Positions 9,426-18,192 are shown, counted from the stretch's first letter. The stretch: 35,885 nt of DNA from Croceimicrobium sp965658965 (GCA_965658965.1 CBFHVV010000027.1:1-35885); one strand, 5' to 3'. Notes: generated by a model from the letters alone, not told the origin. A program made the numbers and translations.

Positions 9426-11204
9426 ATGCAGCATAGCATTAGCAAAACCTTATCAGAAGCCGTTGTTGGAATATTAAAAGACCTCTATAGTATTGAGCAG
9501 GACTCGTTAGAGTGGCAGGCTACGCGTAAAGAGTTTGATGGTGACTTAACATTAGTGGTTTTTCCTTTTCTACGCGCAAGCCGCAAGAAACCAGAAGATA
9601 CGGCCCACGAAATTGGCAGGCATCTGCAAGAGCGCCACGCTGAAGTAAAAGCTTTTAATGTAGTAAAAGGCTTTTTAAATATTTCGATAAATGATAGTTA
9701 CTGGCGGGCTGTCTTGCATGGAATTGATGATTTAAATAATTACGGTAAGGGGGAATCCTTAAAACGTACTACCCTGGTGGAGTACAGTTCTCCTAATACC
9801 AATAAACCCTTGCACTTAGGCCATATTCGCAATAACCTTTTAGGATATTCAGTTGCAGAAATTTTAAAGGCGGCGGGACATTCGGTAAAAAAGGTGCAAA
9901 TTATAAATGATCGTGGTATCCATATTTGTAAAAGTATGGTGGCCTGGAAAAAGTTTGCCGCAGGAGAAACACCCGAAAGTAGTGGCCTAAAAGGCGATCA
10001 CCTAGTGGGTAAGTATTATGTTGCTTTTGATAAAGCTTATAAGTCGGAAATTGCGGACCTAGTAAAGGCTGGTAAAAGTGAAGATGAAGCCAAAGAAGAA
10101 GCTCCCATTATTTTAGAAGCCCGACAAATGCTCTTAAAGTGGGAACAAGGTGATGCCGAAACAGTGGCCCTTTGGCAAAAGATGAATTCTTGGGTGTACA
10201 AGGGCTTTGAAGAAAGTTACCGTAGACTAGGAGTAGATTTTGATAAAAATTACTACGAATCTGAAACCTACCTTTTGGGGAAGAGAATTGTAGAAGAAGG
10301 CTTGCAAAAGGAAGTTTTCTTCAAAAAAGAAGATGGTTCTGTTTGGTGCAATTTAGAAGAAGAAAACTTAGGTGAGAAATTGCTTTTAAGACGTGATGGC
10401 ACCTCGGTATATATGACGCAGGATATTGGTACCGCTATTCAACGTTACGAAGATTTTGGTATCGATGGAATGATTTACACGGTGGGTAATGAGCAAGACC
10501 ATCATTTTAAGGTGCTCTTTGCCATTCTCAAAAAATTGGGCTACGCTTGGGCTGAAAACCTTTATCACCTTAGCTATGGCATGGTTGACCTGCCAAGTGG
10601 AAAAATGAAATCACGCGAAGGCACTGTGGTAGATGCAGATGATTTGATGGATCAGATGGTTGCAACATCGCGTAAGATCTCGGAAGATTTGGGTAAAACC
10701 GATGGCCTAAGTGAAGCCGAAAAAGAGGATACCTATAATATGATTGGCTTGGGTGCCTTAAAATATTACATCCTGAAGGTAGATCCAAGGAAACGTATGC
10801 TTTTCAATCCTGAAGAATCAATTGATTTTCAAGGGAATACCGGTCCTTTTATTCAGTATACCCATGCCCGTATAAAATCGCTTCTGCGGAAAGCGGAACA
10901 AATGGATATACCCACCACTGGGCTCTACCAAAGCTTAGAAGGTGTAGAGCGGGAATTGATAAAGCAGATTTTAAATTTCCCCGAAGTGGTGCAGGCTGCA
11001 GCAGCTGATCATGCGCCATCTTTAATTGCTAATTATGTGTATGACTTGGTGAAAACGTACAATGGTCTTTACCAACAACTGGCTATTTTAAATGATGATA
11101 ATCCAGCAGCGATTCATTTCCGGATAGATTTATCTAAAAAAACAGCTGCGGTAATTGCGAATGGAATGCGCTTGCTAGGTATTATTGTGCCCGAACAGAT
11201 GTAA
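9426..11204 (+). CDS. argS: Arginyl-tRNA synthetase
   Basis: A 592-residue class I synthetase that charges tRNA-Arg. It has an N-terminal Add-1-type domain (about 1-110), the HIGH-type signature HLGH (130-133) inside 'NTNKPLHLGHIRNN', the KMSKS-like loop SGKMKSREG beginning at 391, and a DALR-type anticodon-binding domain (about 475-592). Length and order fit bacterial ArgS. The start codon lies 9 nt after the arginase stop, so both probably come from one transcript. This is an unusual pairing, as one enzyme spends arginine for protein synthesis and the other degrades it. Confidence 0.96.
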   Translation: MQHSISKTLSEAVVGILKDLYSIEQDSLEWQATRKEFDGDLTLVVFPFLRASRKKPEDTAHEIGRHLQERHAEVKAFNVVKGFLNISINDSYWRAVLHGIDDLNNYGKGESLKRTTLVEYSSPNTNKPLHLGHIRNNLLGYSVAEILKAAGHSVKKVQIINDRGIHICKSMVAWKKFAAGETPESSGLKGDHLVGKYYVAFDKAYKSEIADLVKAGKSEDEAKEEAPIILEARQMLLKWEQGDAETVALWQKMNSWVYKGFEESYRRLGVDFDKNYYESETYLLGKRIVEEGLQKEVFFKKEDGSVWCNLEEENLGEKLLLRRDGTSVYMTQDIGTAIQRYEDFGIDGMIYTVGNEQDHHFKVLFAILKKLGYAWAENLYHLSYGMVDLPSGKMKSREGTVVDADDLMDQMVATSRKISEDLGKTDGLSEAEKEDTYNMIGLGALKYYILKVDPRKRMLFNPEESIDFQGNTGPFIQYTHARIKSLLRKAEQMDIPTTGLYQSLEGVERELIKQILNFPEVVQAAAADHAPSLIANYVYDLVKTYNGLYQQLAILNDDNPAAIHFRIDLSKKTAAVIANGMRLLGIIVPEQM

Positions 11205-11209
11205 GACAA

Positions 11210-11243
11210 TTGGCGAAAAGACCTTTTGCTTTTTATAAATTTG
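11210..11243 (+). promoter_or_regulatory. Promoter of the ffh-folD pair
   Basis: A -33 TTG (11210-11212) and a perfect -7 box TAAATTTG (11236-11243) are separated by 23 nt, the upper end of the range for flavobacterial promoters. The ffh ATG follows at 11280, giving a leader of about 30 nt. Confidence 0.5.
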
Positions 11244-11279
11244 CTGACCTTAATTTAGCTCTAATAAATTTTAAGATAC

Positions 11280-12608
11280 ATGTTTGATAGTTTACAGGAA
11301 AAACTCGACAAAGCCTTTCACGTATTAAAGGGTCATGGTCAAATTTCGGAAGTAAATGTTGCCGAAACCCTTAAAGAGATTCGTAGGGCCTTAGTAGACG
11401 CGGATGTAAGCTTTAAAATTGCCAAAGAGTTTACCAATACGGTAAAAGAAGAAGTTTTAGGTCAGCAGGTTTTAACGAGCCTTAAACCTGGTCAAGTTTT
11501 AACCAAGGTGGTTCGCGATGAAATGGCGCGCCTAATGGGGGGAGAAGCCAGCGAGTTAGACTTAAGTGCCAAGCCCACGGTTATTTTAATGGCCGGTTTG
11601 CAGGGTTCCGGTAAAACTACGCATAGTGGTAAGCTAGCAAACTTTCTTACCAAAAAGAAATCTCGTAAGGTTCTCCTAGTAGCTTGTGATGTTTATCGTC
11701 CGGCAGCGATTAACCAACTGCACGTAGTTGGTGAGCAGATTGGAGTAGAAGTATACAGCGAAGAAGGGAATAAAAACCCGGTTGAGATTGCTCAGAATGC
11801 ACTGGCTCACGCGAAGAAGAATGGACATAATACCATTATCGTAGATACGGCTGGTCGTTTAGCGATTGACCAAGAAATGATGTCGGAAATCCGCAATGTT
11901 CACCAAGCTTTAAAACCCCAAGAAACTTTATTTGTAGTAGATGCCATGACGGGGCAAGATGCTGTGAATACTGCGAAGGCCTTTAATGAGGTGCTTAATT
12001 ACGAAGGAGTTATTTTAACTAAGCTAGACGGTGATACCCGCGGTGGTGCGGCGCTGACGATTCGCACAGTGGTAGATAAGCCGATAAAGTTTATTGGTAC
12101 CGGCGAGAAGATGGAAGCCCTAGATATCTTCTACCCAGAGCGAATGGCCGATCGTATTCTAGGAATGGGCGATGTGGTGTCTTTAGTAGAGCGTGCCCAA
12201 GAGCAGTTCGATGAAGATGAAGCGCGCCGAGTACAGAAGAAAATAGCCAAAAACCAATTTGATTTTGACGATTTCTTAGGTCAGATTAAGCAAATCAAGA
12301 AAATGGGGAATATGAAGGACCTCATGGGAATGATTCCGGGTATGGGTAAGATGCTTAAAAATGTGGATGTAGATGATGATGCCTTTAAAGGTGTGGAAGC
12401 GATAATCCAATCCATGACTGCAGAAGAGAGAGCGAATCCGAAATTAATTAATGGCAGTCGCCGTAAGCGTATAGCAGCGGGTTCAGGAAAAAATATTCAA
12501 GAGGTAAACCAATTGTTAAAGCAATTTGGTGAGATGAGTAAGATGATGCGCATGATGCAGGGTGGTGGCGCCAAGAAGATGGCCAGCATGATGAAAGGAA
12601 TGCGTTAA
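11280..12608 (+). CDS. ffh: Signal recognition particle protein Ffh (SRP54)
   Basis: A 442-residue GTPase that binds signal sequences emerging from the ribosome and, with 4.5S RNA and FtsY, delivers them to SecYEG. It has an N domain (about 1-90), a G domain with P-loop GLQGSGKTT (106-114), the DTAGR motif and TKLDGDTRGG, and a C-terminal M domain whose tail is very rich in Met (MMRMMQGG, MASMMKGMR) as expected for the signal-peptide groove. Length is typical. folD follows after 21 nt and is probably co-transcribed. The 4.5S RNA gene is not in the window. Confidence 0.97.
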   Translation: MFDSLQEKLDKAFHVLKGHGQISEVNVAETLKEIRRALVDADVSFKIAKEFTNTVKEEVLGQQVLTSLKPGQVLTKVVRDEMARLMGGEASELDLSAKPTVILMAGLQGSGKTTHSGKLANFLTKKKSRKVLLVACDVYRPAAINQLHVVGEQIGVEVYSEEGNKNPVEIAQNALAHAKKNGHNTIIVDTAGRLAIDQEMMSEIRNVHQALKPQETLFVVDAMTGQDAVNTAKAFNEVLNYEGVILTKLDGDTRGGAALTIRTVVDKPIKFIGTGEKMEALDIFYPERMADRILGMGDVVSLVERAQEQFDEDEARRVQKKIAKNQFDFDDFLGQIKQIKKMGNMKDLMGMIPGMGKMLKNVDVDDDAFKGVEAIIQSMTAEERANPKLINGSRRKRIAAGSGKNIQEVNQLLKQFGEMSKMMRMMQGGGAKKMASMMKGMR

Positions 12609-12629
12609 TAATTAATAGGAAAGGAGCTA

Positions 12630-13505
12630 ATGATTTTAATAGACGGGAAGAAAACATCGCAAGATATTCGTAATGAAATTGCCGAGGAGGTAAAATCCAT
12701 TGTGGCTAAAGGTGGTAAGCAACCGCACTTAGCAGCAGTGCTTGTTGGTAATAATGGCGCCAGTGTAACTTATGTAAACGCTAAGGTGCGCGATTGTGAA
12801 GAAGTCGGCTATAAATCTAGCTTGATTAAATTATCGGAAACGATTACCGAAAAAGAGCTTCTAGCGGAGGTAGATCGCTTAAATGCAGATGACGATATTG
12901 ATGGCTTTATCGTTCAGCTTCCTCTACCCAAGCACATCAACGAGCAAAAGGTAATTATGGCCATTGATCCAGATAAGGATGTTGATGGATTCCACCCGAC
13001 CAATTTAGGGAAAATGGCGCTTAACCTTCCTAGCTATGTTCCCGCTACACCGATGGGAATGATGGATCTATTAGATCGCTATAACATAGAAACTGGCGGT
13101 AAGCACTGTGTGGTGGTAGGGCGCTCACATATTGTAGGCATGCCTGCAAGCATTCTTATGGCTCGTAACCATTATCCGGGAAATGCTACCGTTACTTTAA
13201 CCCACAGCCGTACCACCAACCTGAAAGAAATATTAAAAAGCGCTGATATCATAATTGCGGCTCTTGGTAAACCCAATTTTATAACTGCAGACATGGTAAA
13301 AGATGGAGTAGTGATATTAGATGTTGGAACCACTAGAGTAGTGGATAAGTCTAAAAAATCAGGACACCGTTTGGTAGGAGATGTTGAGTTTGAGAGCGTA
13401 TCTAAAAAAGCGAGCTATATTACGCCTGTTCCTGGTGGTGTAGGGCCAATGACCCGAGTTAGTCTTTTGAAAAACACACTATTGGCGGTTAGGCATAAAT
13501 TATAA
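12630..13505 (+). CDS. folD: Bifunctional methylenetetrahydrofolate dehydrogenase / methenyl-THF cyclohydrolase
   Basis: A 291-residue FolD that interconverts 5,10-methylene-THF, methenyl-THF and 10-formyl-THF using NADP, feeding one-carbon units to purine and initiator tRNA synthesis. Visible signatures are 'SVTYVNAKVRDCEEVGY' with the catalytic Tyr and Lys, 'VQLPLPKH', 'PDKDVDGFH', the dinucleotide loop 'VVGRSHIVGMP' and the C-terminal 'TPVPGGVGPMTR'. A good Shine-Dalgarno sequence (AAGGAG) lies five bases before the ATG, which is unusual in this phylum. The stop codon directly abuts that of the convergent smpB. Confidence 0.96.
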   Translation: MILIDGKKTSQDIRNEIAEEVKSIVAKGGKQPHLAAVLVGNNGASVTYVNAKVRDCEEVGYKSSLIKLSETITEKELLAEVDRLNADDDIDGFIVQLPLPKHINEQKVIMAIDPDKDVDGFHPTNLGKMALNLPSYVPATPMGMMDLLDRYNIETGGKHCVVVGRSHIVGMPASILMARNHYPGNATVTLTHSRTTNLKEILKSADIIIAALGKPNFITADMVKDGVVILDVGTTRVVDKSKKSGHRLVGDVEFESVSKKASYITPVPGGVGPMTRVSLLKNTLLAVRHKL

Positions 13506-13958
13506 TTAGCGCTTTAAAGCACGCTCTACTTCCCGTTTTTGATCTTTTTCTTTTAAACTATCTCGTTTATCAAAGGTCTTTTTACCTTGGGCTAAAGCTA
13601 TGCGCATCTTGGCTAGACCACGATCGTTAATGTAAAGGTTTAGCGGAACAATAGTGCGAGTACCTCTTTCCACATCACCCATTAGGCTGCGGATTTCCCG
13701 TTTGTGTAATAAAAGTAGCCGCTCTCTTAAAGGTGCGTGATTGTTAATATTGCCATGCGACCATTCCGCAATATGCATGTTTTTAACCATCAGCTTTTCA
13801 CCGTCAAAATAACAATAGGCCTCTTGTAAACTCGCTTTTCCTTTACGAATAGATTTAATTTCTGTCCCCAGCAATTTTATGCCAGCTTCGTAGATGTCTA
13901 AAAGTTCATAGTTGAACTTTGCCTTGCGGTTTTTTATGTTAATCTTTTCCTGTGCCAT
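13506..13958 (-). CDS. smpB: SsrA-binding protein SmpB
   Basis: A 150-residue protein of the SmpB fold, which delivers tmRNA to stalled ribosomes for trans-translation. It shows 'NRKAKFNYELLDIYEAGI', 'LLGTEIKSIRKGKASLQEAY' and 'HKREI' in the beta-barrel, and a basic C-terminal tail (KKTFDKRDSLKEKDQKR) that mimics mRNA in the decoding site. I start at the ATG before AQEKINIKNRK: a 16-residue upstream extension has no family counterpart. The gene converges on folD with stop codons touching (TAATTA at 13503-13508) and no room for a terminator between them. The tmRNA gene was not seen in the window. Confidence 0.95.
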   Translation of the reverse strand: MAQEKINIKNRKAKFNYELLDIYEAGIKLLGTEIKSIRKGKASLQEAYCYFDGEKLMVKNMHIAEWSHGNINNHAPLRERLLLLHKREIRSLMGDVERGTRTIVPLNLYINDRGLAKMRIALAQGKKTFDKRDSLKEKDQKREVERALKR

Positions 13959-14095
13959 AGCTGGCGCAAGATAAGAATAGATGACGAGCTTGCCAGTGGC
14001 TAACACGTATTGCTAAATTTTAATAAAATCATTCAGCATTTTGTGTAAGATACTCTGAATCAATTTAAAGTACATTCGCAGGCAAACTAATAAAG

Positions 14096-15217
14096 GTGAA
14101 ACTCAAATTGACACTAAAAATTATAATCGGACTTATCCTACTTCTTTTGGCTTATGGCATAGCCTATTTATATCTAAATCCACAATTAGGCGCACGCATC
14201 TCTAAAGAGGAAAAGAAGGCTTTTGCTAACTCTCCACAGTGGAATGGTGAAGTATTTGAAAATGCGACGGAAACGATTATGGATATTAATCTTAGCACCA
14301 TGCCCGGCCTAATTAAGGCACAATTTACCAATCGTGAGAAACGAGCACCTCAAGAAACCTTGCCCTTGGCGGCCTTCAATAAAAAGACTTGGTTAGCCGA
14401 TACCAATCCCTTTAGTTTTATTTGGTTCGGACATTCCGTAGGCCTCATGAAAATGAAAGGACTAAATATATTAATTGATCCCATGTTCGGGCCAGATGCC
14501 TCACCCATTGGGCCTTTTCGTACCAAGCGTTATAGCGATAGCACGCTTCAGCTTATTAAGGAACTGCCAGATTTAGATGCAGTTTTAATTACGCATGATC
14601 ATTATGATCACCTGGATTATGATAGCTTTAAACTCTTGAGGGGAAAAGTAAAGCACTATTATGTGCCACTTGGCGTGAAGCGTCATCTTTTACGATGGGA
14701 TGTTCCTAGTGCTAAAATTACTGAACTGGATTGGTGGGATTCAGCCCAAATGGGGGCGGTGGAAATGACCTTCGTTCCGGCGCGTCATTTTTCAGGTCGT
14801 GGCCCATTCGATAGGGCTGAAAGCTTATGGGGAGGCTGGACTTTTGTTAGTGATAGTCACCGAGTGTATTGGACTGGTGATGGCGGCTATGGCGAGCATT
14901 TTAAAGAAATTGGGGAAAAATTAGGGCCTTTTGATTGGGCCTTTGTAGAATGTGGTCAGTATAATAAACTATGGCATGCCATCCATATGTACCCAGAAGG
15001 ATCGGTACAGGCGGCAATAGACATGAAGGCAAAAAGAGCCATTCCTATTCATTGGGGTGCTTTTACTCTTGCTCTGCACGATTGGAAAAATCCGGTTCAG
15101 CGATTTGCAGAAGAAGCCAAATCTAAAAATCAAAATATTTACATGCCCAAGCTAGGTGTGCCGGTTGCTTTCGCAGATGAGCAGGGTGAAAAATATTGGT
15201 GGGAATCTTACGAGTAG
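14096..15217 (+). CDS. Membrane-anchored metallo-beta-lactamase-fold hydrolase, NAPE-PLD/RomA type
   Basis: A 373-residue protein with an N-terminal membrane helix (about 6-27) that probably serves as an uncleaved anchor, leaving the enzyme in the periplasm. The MBL metal signature is THDHYDHLD (166-174), with further conserved parts WFGHS, 'PARHFSGRGPFDR' (near 229), 'WTGDGGYG' and 'HWGAF' (near 318). The 'RHFSGRG' segment and overall layout resemble N-acylphosphatidylethanolamine phospholipase D and RomA-like proteins, so a phospholipid or N-acyl lipid substrate is plausible but unproven. I use the GTG at 14096 because no ATG precedes the membrane helix. It is divergent from smpB (137 bp between them) and is followed by a strong terminator. 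Confidence 0.85.
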   Translation: MKLKLTLKIIIGLILLLLAYGIAYLYLNPQLGARISKEEKKAFANSPQWNGEVFENATETIMDINLSTMPGLIKAQFTNREKRAPQETLPLAAFNKKTWLADTNPFSFIWFGHSVGLMKMKGLNILIDPMFGPDASPIGPFRTKRYSDSTLQLIKELPDLDAVLITHDHYDHLDYDSFKLLRGKVKHYYVPLGVKRHLLRWDVPSAKITELDWWDSAQMGAVEMTFVPARHFSGRGPFDRAESLWGGWTFVSDSHRVYWTGDGGYGEHFKEIGEKLGPFDWAFVECGQYNKLWHAIHMYPEGSVQAAIDMKAKRAIPIHWGAFTLALHDWKNPVQRFAEEAKSKNQNIYMPKLGVPVAFADEQGEKYWWESYE

Positions 15218-15277
15218 CTAGAATTAGGCTTTTCAGTCACTCAAGCACAGAGTGTCCAATTATAATGGCAGTTTTAG

Positions 15278-15308
15278 AAGGTGTCTAGAGGAAGGCGCCT
15301 TTTTATTA
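15278..15308 (+). terminator. Rho-independent terminator after the MBL-fold gene
   Basis: A seven-pair stem AAGGTGT / GCGCCTT (15278-15284 with 15295-15301; two G-T pairs) encloses a 10-nt loop and runs into TTTTATT. It lies 60 bp after the stop codon at 15217 and just before the convergent small gene at 15319. Confidence 0.6.
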
Positions 15309-15318
15309 TCACTGAAGC

Positions 15319-15528
15319 TTAGCGTAAAATTAAGTAAAGACTAAATAAGAGGATGCCGATACCATAAACAATCTGGCCCCTGTGCATGGCTTTGTTAGCA
15401 TCCTTATACTTCTGATCGTAGCCGTTTTCTTTATAATACTTGACTCTACTCAACATAGGAATACCCCAACAAACCATTCCGAATAATAGCTTTTGCCTTG
15501 CGTTGAGACTTTGTATTTCTTTAGCCAT
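15319..15528 (-). CDS. Small membrane protein, unknown function
   Basis: A 69-residue protein that I do not recognise. Two hydrophobic stretches are seen: 'KLLFGMVCWGIPMLSR' (about 12-27) and 'GQIVYGIGILLFSLYLIL' (about 50-67), joined by a polar, lysine- and tyrosine-rich loop. It would be a two-helix inner-membrane protein with both ends on the same side. I start at the ATG before AKEIQSLNARQ, where a polar N-terminus leads into the first helix; an upstream ATG at 15582 adds 18 basic residues. It stands alone, convergent with the MBL-fold gene and facing its terminator. Real coding is likely but not certain. Confidence 0.5.
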   Translation of the reverse strand: MAKEIQSLNARQKLLFGMVCWGIPMLSRVKYYKENGYDQKYKDANKAMHRGQIVYGIGILLFSLYLILR

Positions 15529-15688
15529 GTTTTTCAAATTGCGTTTATTAATCCTATTCTTACTGGGCCATAATAGCGCCATTAGAGCTTAGTTAAGCGG
15601 GTAGGAATCGCCTATCAACCAAAGTACGAAATTTATTTAAGTCCACTAAAAAAGGTAGAATTTCAGATTAAAATGACGTATCGAAAAA

Positions 15689-17209
15689 TTAAGTTCTCTT
15701 CAAGCTATAGATATCTTTTCTTCGGTCTTTAAGGTTTCGCACGGCTCCAAATTCATTTAACTCACGCAATAGATCAATATCCACATCTACCACCAGTATC
15801 ATTTCAGTATTAGGGGTTGCTTCAGCTTTAATGCCATTACTCGGAAAGGCAAAATCGCAGGGCGTGAAGACCATCGATTGTGCATATTGAATATCCATAT
15901 TGCTAACCTTTGGTAAGTTTCCTACACTGCCCGCAATAACCACATAACATTCATTTTCTATAGCGCGAGCTTGCGCGGTATTGCGCACCCGTGAGTAACC
16001 ATTTTGGGTGTCTGTTAAAAAGGGGACAAATAGAATGTCCATGCCATCATCTGCTAGGAGACGCGATAATTCAGGGAACTCTACGTCGTAGCAAATTAGA
16101 ATTCCTATTTTACCACAATCGGTATTATAGGTCTGTAATTTAGAACCGCCTTCCATTCCCCACACGCGGGCTTCGTCTGGCGTAACATGAATCTTCTCAA
16201 AATAATCGCGACTACCATCGCGGTGGCATAGATAGCCGACATTCCGTAATTTTCCGTCAATAAACTGGGGCATGCTACCAGTAATTATATTGATGTTATA
16301 ACTTACGGCAAGTTGGCTAAATCGATCAACAATATCGTTGGTATATTCTGCTAATTTCCGAATGGCCTCGGCTTCACTTAGGGCATTATGTTGGGCCATT
16401 AGTGGAGCATTGAAAAACTCTGGGAAAAGAGCAAAGTCTGAATGATAGCCAGAAATAGAATCAAGGAAATATTCCGCTTGATCCATTAATTCGTTGAGGT
16501 TTTTATAACTACGCATCTGCCATTGTACAATGCCAATACGGATTACTCGCTTACGATTACCAGGGCTGTCTGTGGCTTTTTCATAGTACACATTATTCCA
16601 CTCCATTAATACTGCATGGTCCTGCGATTCTTTATCGCCTTCCAAATAGTTTTTAAGGATCTTTTTTACGTGGAAATCATTGCTAAACTGAAAGTTGATT
16701 ACAGGATCTTGAATCTCCTTTTGACGAACTTTTTCTAAGTACTGCAGCGGACTTAGCCGATCAGCATGTTTATGGTAAAGGGGCATTCTCGCTCCAAAAG
16801 CGATGCCACGCAAGCCTAACTCTTCGCAGAGCTCTTTGCGGAAATCATAGAGGCGGCGACCTAAACGTAAACCACGGTATTTCGGACTGATAAACACGTC
16901 GATTCCGTAGAGTAGATCACCGTCTTTTTTATGGGTTTTAAAACTATCGTTCCCAGTTATGTCGTTGTAGGTGTGGCGACGATCTGTGATGCTATAATCC
17001 TGCAAAACAGACAAAGCACAGCCCGCAATTTCATTATTAACCTTTAGAACAACTTGCCCTTCTGGAAACTTATCTATCAGAGTCTCAATCTCTTCTTTTT
17101 TCCAATGTAAGCTTTGCATACCCGGGTATGCTTGGTTCATTAAGTTTTTTAAAGCTTGATAGTCTTCGCCGCTCAGGTAGGCCAGCTCTACATTGTCAAT
17201 TGTTTCCAT
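15689..17209 (-). CDS. GNAT N-acetyltransferase fused to a nitrilase-superfamily carbon-nitrogen hydrolase
   Basis: A 506-residue two-domain protein. Residues 1 to about 190 form a GNAT domain with the acetyl-CoA loop 'YRGLRLGRRLYDF' (about 114-126). Residues about 220-506 form a carbon-nitrogen hydrolase with the catalytic triad Glu264 (FPEFF), Lys339 (FEKIH) and Cys373 (LICYDVEFPE). This matches the RimI-fused branch of the nitrilase superfamily (called NB11 in the Pace and Brenner scheme, from memory) and B. subtilis YhcX, both of unknown substrate. It is the last gene of the speA-speB-DHS operon, starting 5 nt after its neighbour's stop. The setting suggests an acyl- or carbamoyl-polyamine, or a related amide, as substrate; that is inference only. 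All catalytic residues appear intact. Confidence 0.9.
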   Translation of the reverse strand: METIDNVELAYLSGEDYQALKNLMNQAYPGMQSLHWKKEEIETLIDKFPEGQVVLKVNNEIAGCALSVLQDYSITDRRHTYNDITGNDSFKTHKKDGDLLYGIDVFISPKYRGLRLGRRLYDFRKELCEELGLRGIAFGARMPLYHKHADRLSPLQYLEKVRQKEIQDPVINFQFSNDFHVKKILKNYLEGDKESQDHAVLMEWNNVYYEKATDSPGNRKRVIRIGIVQWQMRSYKNLNELMDQAEYFLDSISGYHSDFALFPEFFNAPLMAQHNALSEAEAIRKLAEYTNDIVDRFSQLAVSYNINIITGSMPQFIDGKLRNVGYLCHRDGSRDYFEKIHVTPDEARVWGMEGGSKLQTYNTDCGKIGILICYDVEFPELSRLLADDGMDILFVPFLTDTQNGYSRVRNTAQARAIENECYVVIAGSVGNLPKVSNMDIQYAQSMVFTPCDFAFPSNGIKAEATPNTEMILVVDVDIDLLRELNEFGAVRNLKDRRKDIYSLKRT

Positions 17210-17214
17210 AGTTT

Positions 17215-18192
17215 TTACCAGCCTAGCAGGTAAGCAAATATTAGAGGAGCCACAATAGTAGCATCCGATTCTACAATAAATTTGGGAGTATTAATATCTA
17301 GTTTTCCCCAGGTAATTTTTTCGTTTGGAACGGCACCCGAATAGGAACCATAACTAGTAGTGCTATCGCTTATTTGACAGAAATAAGACCAAAAAGGAGT
17401 GTCGGTTCTTTCCATATCCTGATACAGCATCGGTACCACACATATAGGGAAATCACCGGCGATACCGCCACCAATCTGGAAAAACCCAATTCCTTCGCTA
17501 CCAGCATTTTCTGTATACCAATCGGCTAAGAAAGTCATGTACTCAATACCCGACTTAAGGGTACTGGGCTGTAATTCCTTTTTTAGACAATAGGATGCGA
17601 AGATGTTACCGAGGGTAGAGTCTTCCCAACCAGGAACGACAATAGGAATATTCTTTTCGGCGGCAGCCAGCATCCAAGAGTTTTTAGGATCAATTTCATA
17701 GTACTGTTCTAGTACACCAGATTTTAACAACTGATACATGTATTCGTGTGGAAAGTAGCGTTCACCATTTTTCTCGGCTTTAGACCATAATTCAACAATA
17801 TGCGCCTGTAAGCGTCGGAATGCTTCTTCTTCTGGAATGCAAGTATCGGTAACTCGGTTTAGTCCGCGCTCCAATAAATCCCATTCTTCTTGGGGGCTGA
17901 GATCGCGGTAATGTGGCACTCGCTCGTAGTGTTTATGGGCCACCAAGTTCATTAAATCTTCTTCCAAATTAGCGCCAGTGCATGAGATTACTTGCACTTT
18001 ATCTTGACGAATCATTTCGGCAAAGCTTTTTCCTAGTTCGGCCGTAGACATGGCTCCTGCTAAGGTTACCATCATTTTTTTTCCTTCCGCAAGATGCTTC
18101 TCATAACCTTGCGCGGCATCTACTAAAGCAGCAGAATTAAAATGCTTGTAGTGTTCCAGCATAAACTGGCTAATGGGTCCTTTATTTGCCAT
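17215..18192 (-). CDS. Deoxyhypusine synthase family protein, probable polyamine aminobutyl transferase
   Basis: A 325-residue NAD-dependent protein of the deoxyhypusine synthase (DHS) fold. It retains the catalytic-lysine motif TWGK (Lys297), the preceding Glu291 and Trp295, and the glycine motif GGG (241-243). Aligned by eye with human DHS, the His-His pair after the glycine motif is Asp247-Phe248, and the aspartate of the SDSGA segment is Tyr284, so the spermidine site has changed. Bacteria lack eIF5A, so protein hypusination is unlikely. Plant homospermidine synthases show that this fold can transfer an aminobutyl group to putrescine, and the gene overlaps agmatinase by 11 nt in a putrescine operon. 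Homospermidine or another polyamine is the likely product; this is inference. Confidence 0.88.
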   Translation of the reverse strand: MANKGPISQFMLEHYKHFNSAALVDAAQGYEKHLAEGKKMMVTLAGAMSTAELGKSFAEMIRQDKVQVISCTGANLEEDLMNLVAHKHYERVPHYRDLSPQEEWDLLERGLNRVTDTCIPEEEAFRRLQAHIVELWSKAEKNGERYFPHEYMYQLLKSGVLEQYYEIDPKNSWMLAAAEKNIPIVVPGWEDSTLGNIFASYCLKKELQPSTLKSGIEYMTFLADWYTENAGSEGIGFFQIGGGIAGDFPICVVPMLYQDMERTDTPFWSYFCQISDSTTSYGSYSGAVPNEKITWGKLDINTPKFIVESDATIVAPLIFAYLLGW

